Source of the DNA: Actinoplanes palleronii | Lineage (GTDB): Bacteria; Actinomycetota; Actinomycetes; Mycobacteriales; Micromonosporaceae | Assembly (NCBI RefSeq): GCF_016862315.1 | Contig: NZ_BOMS01000122.1 | Location: forward strand, 1 to 64,000 | DNA: 64,000 bases | Reading direction: 5' to 3' | Shown: piece by piece, positions 58,923 to 64,000 of the stretch | Layout: each line of letters begins with the position of its first letter | Numbering within the stretch: the stretch's first letter is position 1 | Program-made: the position numbers and the translations under genes | The notes under the pieces: model-generated | The model's database searches: none | What the model saw: only the letters and a program-made list of their open reading frames with translations | Told to the model about the DNA's origin: nothing

Positions 58923-60320
58923 GAGATAGCGGATCAGGGTGCGGGCGCCCCAGCCGGTGGCGCCCTTGGTCAGCTCGAGGTCGTGGTCGGCGGCCCAGGC
59001 CGGCGCGGACATGTCCAGATGCGCCCAGGACGCCACGTCGCCCATGAAGTCGCGCAGGTAGAGCGCGGCGACCAGGGAGTGCACCTGGGTCGGTGAGCTG
59101 TGCCGGTCGGCGATGTCGCTGCGCAGGTACTCGACGTAGTCGCCGGGCAGCGGGAGCCGCCACATCCCCTCGCCGGCCGCCTTGCCCGCGGTCTCCAGCC
59201 GGCCGGCCAGCGCGTCGTCCGGGCTGTACAGCGCGGCGGTGCGCTTGCCCAGCGCGACGGCGTTCGCACCGGTCAGGGTGGCCAGCACGATCATCGTGTC
59301 GGGCGCCAGCCGGTCGGTGGCGTAGTTGAGCGCGTCGGCGAGCACCAGCCGGCCCTCGGCGTCCGAGTTGGTGGTCTCGCTGGTGGTGCCGTCGTAGTGC
59401 CGGATCAGGTCGCCGGGCCGGAACGCCGCCGCGCCGATCGCGTTCTCGGCGAGCGGCAGCAGCGCGGTCACCCGGACCGGCAGCTCCAGTTCGGCGGCGG
59501 CGAGCGTGGCGGCGAGCACCGCGGCCGCACCGCCCATGTCCTTCTTCATCAGCCACATCGACTCGCGCGGCTTGATCGAGATGCCGCCGGTGTCGAAGGT
59601 GATGCCCTTGCCGACCAGCACCACGTGCCGCGGGGAGGCCACCGACGGCGGCGTCCAGGACAGCTCGACGAAGCGGGGCGGGGTCACCGAGGCGCCACCG
59701 ACCGCCCGCAGGCCGCCGAACCGGGCCAGCTCGTCACCGGCCAGCACGGTCACCGACAGGCCGGCGATCCCGTCCGCGGCGGCGACGACCTGGTCGGCGA
59801 ACCACTCCGGGTTCTTCGTCGAGGGCGGCGTGTTGGTCAGGTCGCGGGCCAGCCAGGTGGCGGTCGCGGTGGCGCGGGCCAGGGCCAGGCTCCGGTCGTA
59901 CCGGAAAGGGGTGGCAGTGACCAGCTCCACCTGCCCGGACCGGGGGGCGAGCGGCGCGTCGCGATAGCGATAGCCGCCCAGCCAGAGGCCTTCGGCGAGG
60001 CCGCGCAGCGCGGCCTCGGACAGATCGGACGGCAGCCGGACCTGAGCCGTCTCGTCGTCGGTGAGCGACCGGACGATCGCGGCGCCGGCGGCACGCCAGC
60101 CGGCCTCGTCGCGGTCCCCGGCGCCGGCCAGCAGAACGCGGCCCGGACGGCGCAACGGGCGGGGCAGGACGGTGATCTCACCGGCCTTCTCGGCGCCGGG
60201 CGTGACCGCCGTCAGCGCGGCCGCCTCGGCGCCCACATCGCCTGGTGGCAGGTCGTCGCCGACCGGTATCACCCAGGTGCGGGAGTCGTCGAGCTCGGCA
60301 GTCAACCGGATAGCAAACAC
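58899..60320 (-). CDS. pepA: Leucyl aminopeptidase (M17 family)
   Basis: 473 residues. A poorly conserved N-terminal domain precedes the M17 catalytic domain: VLVGKGITFDTGGISIKPRESMW with the Lys and Asp metal ligands, MKKDMGGAAAV, and NSDAEGRLVLADAL (Ser where most have Thr in NTDAEGR). The Arg of AEGR is retained. WAHLDMSAPAW and TGWGARTLIRYL close the protein. It cleaves N-terminal residues from peptides in the cytoplasm, usually as a hexamer. A DUF3117 gene and a strong terminator lie upstream. Confidence 0.94.
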   Translation of the reverse strand: MFAIRLTAELDDSRTWVIPVGDDLPPGDVGAEAAALTAVTPGAEKAGEITVLPRPLRRPGRVLLAGAGDRDEAGWRAAGAAIVRSLTDDETAQVRLPSDLSEAALRGLAEGLWLGGYRYRDAPLAPRSGQVELVTATPFRYDRSLALARATATATWLARDLTNTPPSTKNPEWFADQVVAAADGIAGLSVTVLAGDELARFGGLRAVGGASVTPPRFVELSWTPPSVASPRHVVLVGKGITFDTGGISIKPRESMWLMKKDMGGAAAVLAATLAAAELELPVRVTALLPLAENAIGAAAFRPGDLIRHYDGTTSETTNSDAEGRLVLADALNYATDRLAPDTMIVLATLTGANAVALGKRTAALYSPDDALAGRLETAGKAAGEGMWRLPLPGDYVEYLRSDIADRHSSPTQVHSLVAALYLRDFMGDVASWAHLDMSAPAWAADHDLELTKGATGWGARTLIRYLSALDGGQ

Positions 60321-60350
60321 GGGAGGATGACCTTTCCGTAAGACGTGGAA

Positions 60351-60386
60351 AGCCCGCCGGTACGGGCGGTACCGTACCGGCGGGCT
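60351..60386 (-). terminator. Terminator between the DUF3117 gene and pepA
   Basis: A perfect 15-bp stem, AGCCCGCCGGTACGG/CCGTACCGGCGGGCT, with a 6-nt loop, followed on the minus strand by TTCC. It lies 11 bp after the DUF3117 stop. Confidence 0.88.
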
Positions 60387-60397
60387 CGCGTGAAACG

Positions 60398-60565
60398 TCA
60401 GCCGGCGATCGACTTCAACGCGTCACCCAGCGCGCTGGCCTCGTCCGGGGTCATCTCCACGACGAGACGGCCACCACCCTCCAGCGGGACGCGCATGACG
60501 ATGCCACGCCCCTCCTTGGTGACCTCCAGCGGACCATCGCCCGTCCGCGGCTTCATCGCCGCCAT
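60398..60565 (-). CDS. DUF3117 family protein, 55 residues
   Basis: Read directly from the minus strand: MAAMKPRTGDGPLEVTKEGR, GIVMRVPLEGGGRLVVEMTP, DEASALGDALKSIAG, then TGA. GGGGAGA lies 5 nt before the ATG. The sequence is a close fit to DUF3117, a small, highly conserved actinobacterial protein of unknown role. It has its own terminator (60351-60386) and is divergent from paaX. Confidence 0.93.
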   Translation of the reverse strand: MAAMKPRTGDGPLEVTKEGRGIVMRVPLEGGGRLVVEMTPDEASALGDALKSIAG

Positions 60566-60789
60566 CTTGTCTCCCCTCAGACCTACGTCAGGGTCGGTGG
60601 GTTACCCCACAGCCACTTGCTCCTGGAATGCCAGCAGCCTCGTCACGTGCTCAGCCCCACATGACGCGGTGCTCGTTTCCGACCGGCGGCCGTACAGGCC
60701 GTTTCACGTCCTCACGCAATGCGGCCCACCGTGCCGATCAAACATTTTCCCTGATGAACACCGGCGAACCCAAACCCAGCCCGGGCGGA

Positions 60790-60828
60790 TGTGACAGCAT
60801 CTAGCATATCGCCTTTCTGGCTGTCACA
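60790..60828. promoter_or_regulatory. Inverted repeat upstream of paaX, probable operator
   Basis: TGTGACAGC at 60790-60798 and GCTGTCACA at 60820-60828 are a perfect 9-bp inverted repeat with a 21-bp AT-rich spacer (CATCTAGCATAT...). The right arm ends 10 bp before the paaX ATG. The arm spacing of 30 bp is about three helical turns. Autoregulation by PaaX is the likely use. Confidence 0.6.
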
Positions 60829-60838
60829 ATGTGCGGTC

Positions 60839-61624
60839 ATGCAGGCGCGGTCCGCTCTCTTCGACCTGTACGGCGACTACCTGCGAACCCGGGGCTCCCG
60901 GGCACCGGTCGCCGCCCTCGTCCGGCTGCTCGCTCCGCTGGACATCGCGGCCCCCGCAGTGCGTACCGCGGTGTCGCGAATGGTGCGACAGGGCTGGTTA
61001 CACCCCCTGCGGATGGCCTCCGGCGCCGGCTATCTGCTCACACCGAAGGCGGCCCGGCGACTGGACGAGGCGTCCGCCCGGGTGTACCGAACCGGACGCG
61101 GCGGCTGGGACGGGCGCTTCGATCTGATCCTGATCCGTGACCAACCGCTGACCCGACGAGACGCCGAACGGCTCACTTTTCTCGGCTACGCGACGCTCGG
61201 CGATCAGGTCTGGGTCGCGCCGCGCGCGTCGGACGAGGTGGAAACCGTGCTCCAGGAGGCCGGCGCCGGGTACGAACGGTTCAGCGCCGCGCACACCGCC
61301 GGTTCCGCGGGCGCCGCCGCGATCGTCGGCAAGGCCTGGGACCTGGAGCGGATCGGGCGGTCGTACCGGGAGTTCGAGGAGGAATTGCGGCCGGTCGTGA
61401 AGGCGGTCACCGCACGCAGTTCGGACGAGGAGGCGTACGCCGCCCGGTTCCGCCTGGTGCACGCGTGGCGCTCGTTCCTGTTCCACGACCCGCAGCTGCC
61501 CACCGCCCTGCTGCCACCGGGCTGGCCGGGCATCCGCGCCGCCGCGTTCTTCGACAAGCACGCCACCCGGCTGCGGCCGGCCGCCGACCGCTACGTCGAA
61601 CGTTGCCTGCACCCGGGTCGATAG
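60839..61624 (+). CDS. PaaX family transcriptional regulator
   Basis: 261 residues from the ATG at 60839 (MQARSALFDLYGDYLRTRG). The N-terminal winged helix (VAALVRLLAPLDIAAPAVRT, AVSRMVRQGWLHPLRMASGA, GYLLTPKAARRLDEASARVY) is the PaaX signature, followed by the PaaX central domain and a C-terminal helical domain. PaaX proteins are GntR-like repressors that respond to phenylacetyl-CoA or related acyl-CoAs. It precedes an enoyl-CoA hydratase gene by 27 bp, but the paa catabolic genes are absent, so its effector may be another acyl-CoA. Confidence 0.92.
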   Translation: MQARSALFDLYGDYLRTRGSRAPVAALVRLLAPLDIAAPAVRTAVSRMVRQGWLHPLRMASGAGYLLTPKAARRLDEASARVYRTGRGGWDGRFDLILIRDQPLTRRDAERLTFLGYATLGDQVWVAPRASDEVETVLQEAGAGYERFSAAHTAGSAGAAAIVGKAWDLERIGRSYREFEEELRPVVKAVTARSSDEEAYAARFRLVHAWRSFLFHDPQLPTALLPPGWPGIRAAAFFDKHATRLRPAADRYVERCLHPGR

Positions 61625-61651
61625 AAGCGCTCATGTGGGATTCTCAACCTC

Positions 61652-62440
61652 ATGACCGACGTCCTCCTCGTCGACCGCACTGACGCGGTCGTCACACTGA
61701 CCCTGAACCGCCCCGACGCGATGAACTCGTTCACCGTCGACCTCAAGGAGGCCCTCCGGGACACCCTGGCCGAGCTCGAGACGGACCGGTCCTGCCGGGC
61801 GATCGTGCTGGCCGGCGCCGGTGGGGCGTTCTGCGGCGGGCAGGATCTGCGCGAGCACGCGGAGCTGCTGGGCAAGGGCGCCACCGACCTGGACACCGTC
61901 CGGGTGCACTACAACCCGATCGCCCAGCGGCTGTCCAGCATGCCGAAGCCGGTGGTCGCGGCGGTGCGCGGGATGGCGGCCGGCGCGGGCGCGTCACTGG
62001 CGATGCTCGCCGACTTCCGGATCGGCGGGCCGAAGACGTCGTTCCTGATGGCGTTCGCGAACGTCGCGCTGGCCGGCGACAGCGGCATCTCCTGGTCGCT
62101 GCCGCGGATCGTCGGGCACGCCCGCGCGGTCGAGCTGCTGCTGCTGGCCGAGCCGGTGCGCGCCCAGCGGGCGTACGAGATCGGCCTGCTCACCCGCCTG
62201 CTCGAGGACGACGAGCAGGTGCTGCCGGTGGCTCAGGAGCTGGCCGCGCGGCTGGCGGCCGGCCCGACCGTGGCGTACGGCGCGATCAAGCGGGAGCTGT
62301 CGATCGGTGACGCCGGCACGCTCTCCGACGCGCTCGCCGCCGAGGCGCAGGCCCAGGCGATCTGCGGGGCCACCGCGGACCACCGGAACGCGGTCGAGGC
62401 CTTCGTCAACAAGCGCAAGCCGGTCTACGAGGGCCGCTAG
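61652..62440 (+). CDS. Enoyl-CoA hydratase/isomerase family protein (PaaG-like)
   Basis: 262 residues, crotonase fold. Motifs: LNRPDAMNSFTVDLKEAL, AGAGGAFCGGQDL (oxyanion hole), AAVRGMAAGAGASLAMLADF and GDSGISWSLPRIVG. The catalytic Glu pair of true hydratases is not evident, while the Asp in GDSG fits the PaaG isomerase group. It probably shifts a double bond or ring-opens an aryl-CoA in aromatic or fatty-acid breakdown. Cotranscribed with the PaaX-type regulator. Its end overlaps the next convergent gene by 4 bp. Confidence 0.92.
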   Translation: MTDVLLVDRTDAVVTLTLNRPDAMNSFTVDLKEALRDTLAELETDRSCRAIVLAGAGGAFCGGQDLREHAELLGKGATDLDTVRVHYNPIAQRLSSMPKPVVAAVRGMAAGAGASLAMLADFRIGGPKTSFLMAFANVALAGDSGISWSLPRIVGHARAVELLLLAEPVRAQRAYEIGLLTRLLEDDEQVLPVAQELAARLAAGPTVAYGAIKRELSIGDAGTLSDALAAEAQAQAICGATADHRNAVEAFVNKRKPVYEGR

Positions 62441-62949
62441 TCCTCGTCCTCGTCGTCTTCCTCGGGGTCCTGGTTCGCCTCGACCCCGAGGACGAACGCC
62501 TGCATCGCCAGCTCGTCACCGGACGGCCAGACGTAGGTCGGCAGCTCCCGGGGGCCCAGCTCGTTCACGTGCGACCAGAACTGCCGGACCGCCTCGGCCG
62601 GGCCGGTCGCCTCGATCGGCATCGCGACGCTGACCAGCCAGCTCCGCTTCGGCTGCGCCCGGGAGAGCCGGTCGGCGTAGCGCCGGAAGTCGGCCTCGGC
62701 AACCGGGCCGCCGGTCGCGGCGGGGAACGGGATCGGTTCGTCGAAGGCCCGTCGCCGGTACGCCAGCGCGAGGTACTCGCCGGCCTTCTCCACCCGGGCC
62801 AGCCCCACCACGTTCCCGTCGGCGATCAGCAGGGCCTCGTCGCCGGCGGCCGCGCCGGCCGGGCCGCCCCGCACCACCACGACGTCCTGCTGGAACAACC
62901 GTTCCGTCGCCCACTGCTCCGAATCAATGATCACCGACCACTGCGCCAT
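62437..62949 (-). CDS. Conserved actinobacterial protein of unknown function
   Basis: 170 residues, soluble. MAQWSVIIDSEQWATERLFQ starts it. The core has EALLIADGNVVGLARVEKAGEYLALAYRRRAFD and RSWLVSVAMPIEA, and the tail is strongly acidic (DPEEDDEDED). The strand pattern after LIADG resembles a small beta-barrel, but I recognise no family. It begins 4 bp after the tag stop on the same strand, so it is in the SRPBCC-tag transcript. Confidence 0.78.
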   Translation of the reverse strand: MAQWSVIIDSEQWATERLFQQDVVVVRGGPAGAAAGDEALLIADGNVVGLARVEKAGEYLALAYRRRAFDEPIPFPAATGGPVAEADFRRYADRLSRAQPKRSWLVSVAMPIEATGPAEAVRQFWSHVNELGPRELPTYVWPSGDELAMQAFVLGVEANQDPEEDDEDED

Positions 62950-62953
62950 GCCC

Positions 62954-63532
62954 CTATCCCATCACGGGGACCCAGCAGCCGATCAGGTGGTCGTCGACCA
63001 TGCCGGTGGCCTGCATCAACGCGTACGCGGTGGTGGGGCCGACGAACTTCAGGCCGCGCTTCTTGAGCGTCTTGGCCAACGCGGTGGACTCGGCCGTGAT
63101 CGCCGGGACCGCGCCGCGGTCGGCCGGGCGCGGCCGCTTCTCCGGCGCGAACGACCAGAGCAGCTCGGTCAGCTCACCCGGGGCCAGCTCGGCGGCCACC
63201 CGCGCGTTGTGCAGCGCGGCGTCGACCTTCATCCGGTTCCGGACGATGCCCTCGTCGGCCATCAGCCGGGCCGCGTCGGCCTCGGTGTACGCCGCGACCT
63301 TGGCGATCGAGAAGTCGTCGAACGCCGCCCGGAACGCCGGGCGCTTGCGCAGGATGGTGATCCAGGACAGGCCGGACTGGAAGGCCTCCAGGGTGAGCCG
63401 CTCGAAGAGCGCGTCGTCACCGCGGACCGGCCGGCCCCACTCGGTGTCGTGGTACGCCGCGTACTCCGGTGAGCTCCCGCCCCAGAAGCAGCGGGCCCGC
63501 CCGTCGTCGCCGATCGCGAGATCCGCGGTCAC
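62954..63532 (-). CDS. tag: DNA-3-methyladenine glycosylase I
   Basis: 192 residues from the GTG at 63532, which overlaps the upstream stop as GTGA. It excises 3-methyladenine from alkylated DNA. Tag signatures: RCFWGGSSPEYAAYHDTEWG with the zinc-binding Cys and His, FERLTLEAFQSGLSWITIL, RKRPAFRAAF, and the C-terminal GLKFVGPTTAYALMQATGMV and DHLIGC with the further zinc ligands. The frame is open upstream, but that part belongs to the SRPBCC gene in another frame. Confidence 0.94.
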   Translation of the reverse strand: MTADLAIGDDGRARCFWGGSSPEYAAYHDTEWGRPVRGDDALFERLTLEAFQSGLSWITILRKRPAFRAAFDDFSIAKVAAYTEADAARLMADEGIVRNRMKVDAALHNARVAAELAPGELTELLWSFAPEKRPRPADRGAVPAITAESTALAKTLKKRGLKFVGPTTAYALMQATGMVDDHLIGCWVPVMG

Positions 63533-64000
63533 GGCAGGCGACCCTGCTCGATCAGCCGGCCGAACTTCTTCAGCGCCCCGGTGAAACCCAGCTTCGACCC
63601 GGGCCAGAGCACCGGCCAGGCGATCTTGCCGACCGGGCCGGGCGGCAGGTGGAACCACTCGTGCAGGACGACCTGGGTACGGTCACCGGACATCGCCGTG
63701 CAGCGCATCGAGCCCGGGCCGCGCAGCACCTTGCCGCAGTGCACGACGCGGACCTCGTACGGTGCGTTGACCTTGACGACGCGCAGCTCGTCGCGGAGTA
63801 CCGCCGGGCCGAGCGTGGTGACCGCCTCGACCAGGCTGCCCTCGCCGCCGTCGCCCTCGACCACCCGGACCCGGGTGAACGGGATCCACTCGGACTGCTT
63901 CTCCCAGTTCAGGAACGCGGCGAAGACCTTCGCCGCCGGGGCGTTCACGATCACCGTGGCGGTGAACTCCCCGGATCCCGGTGCTGCGGCGTCGTCGGCT
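63529..64000 (-). CDS. SRPBCC family protein (partial, N-terminus beyond the window)
   Basis: 157 residues are visible and the frame is open to the right edge. The START/SRPBCC fold appears as TATVIVNAPAAKVFAAFLNWEKQSEWIPF, then VVEGDGGEGSLVEAVT, CGKVLRGPGSMRC and VVLHEWFHLPPGPVGKIAWP. Such small hydrophobic-pocket proteins are polyketide-cyclase or dehydrase-like, or of unknown role. A GTG at 63954 would cut into the first strand of the fold, so the true start is upstream. Its stop overlaps the tag start. Confidence 0.85.
   Translation of the reverse strand, partial: ADDAAAPGSGEFTATVIVNAPAAKVFAAFLNWEKQSEWIPFTRVRVVEGDGGEGSLVEAVTTLGPAVLRDELRVVKVNAPYEVRVVHCGKVLRGPGSMRCTAMSGDRTQVVLHEWFHLPPGPVGKIAWPVLWPGSKLGFTGALKKFGRLIEQGRLP

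Overview
This is chromosomal backbone of a very GC-rich, high-G+C Gram-positive bacterium. Third codon positions are almost all G or C, GTG starts are common, tRNA genes do not encode CCA, and gene neighbourhoods match mycobacteria and Streptomyces (metG-tatD-rsmA-ispE; galU-moeA/glp-rimJ-sepX; htrA-tatB/mrp; glmU-prs-rplY-pth; paired rsmI/pmt). The general look suggests Micromonosporaceae, probably Actinoplanes or a close relative; that assignment is inference. I see no prophage, insertion sequence, CRISPR array or secondary-metabolite cluster.

Layout. 1-3.8 kb: a sulfate-activation run (cysQ, cysD, start of cysN) behind a polyprenyl-phosphate sugar transferase. 3.9-8.4 kb: pth, rplY, prs, glmU and tRNA-Gln. 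8.4-14.9 kb: a TetR regulator, a small membrane protein, an ABC-F ATPase, ispE, a Uma2-type nuclease gene wedged between ispE and rsmA, then rsmA and tatD. 15-23 kb: two actinobacterial proteins of unknown function, a secreted PKD-like protein, metG, rsmI and a protein O-mannosyltransferase. 23.1-26.8 kb: an AT-rich leader followed by a translationally coupled pair, a membrane-anchored Pro/Ser/Lys-rich protein and a polysaccharide deacetylase fused to a processive GT2 synthase. 26.9-29.5 kb: a degenerate GAF/histidine-kinase protein, a DUF2199 protein, tRNA-Ala and a dispersed palindromic repeat. 29.5-38.8 kb: a block equivalent to M. tuberculosis Rv0991c-Rv0996 (SepX/GLPR-like membrane protein, RimJ-like acetyltransferase, gephyrin-like MoeA/Glp, GalU, 5-FCL, Ruc-like zinc ribbon) with a diguanylate cyclase inserted, then several small proteins. 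38.9-44.3 kb: Fur, a RecB-family nuclease, MarC, a PHP phosphoesterase, a PH-domain membrane protein, a 52-residue membrane peptide and a TrmH-type methyltransferase. 44.3-47.8 kb: thioredoxin with a sigma-R-type promoter, and a radical SAM protein interrupted by an intein. 47.8-55 kb: SDR, lipoprotein, EamA exporter, HAD phosphatase, a 61-bp tandem repeat related to the one near 29.3 kb, PhzF, and a soluble MgtE_N/CBS protein with a DUF1003 partner. 55-64 kb: Mrp, TatB, HtrA, an O-methyltransferase, leucyl aminopeptidase, a DUF3117 peptide, PaaX with an enoyl-CoA hydratase, Tag glycosylase and an SRPBCC protein cut by the window edge.

The most unusual items are the intein that sits exactly on the [4Fe-4S] cysteine motif of a radical SAM enzyme, the dispersed palindromic repeat family at 29.3 and 51.5 kb, the apparently dead histidine kinase, the Uma2 gene embedded with 4-bp overlaps inside a housekeeping operon, and the gephyrin-like cell-division cassette.
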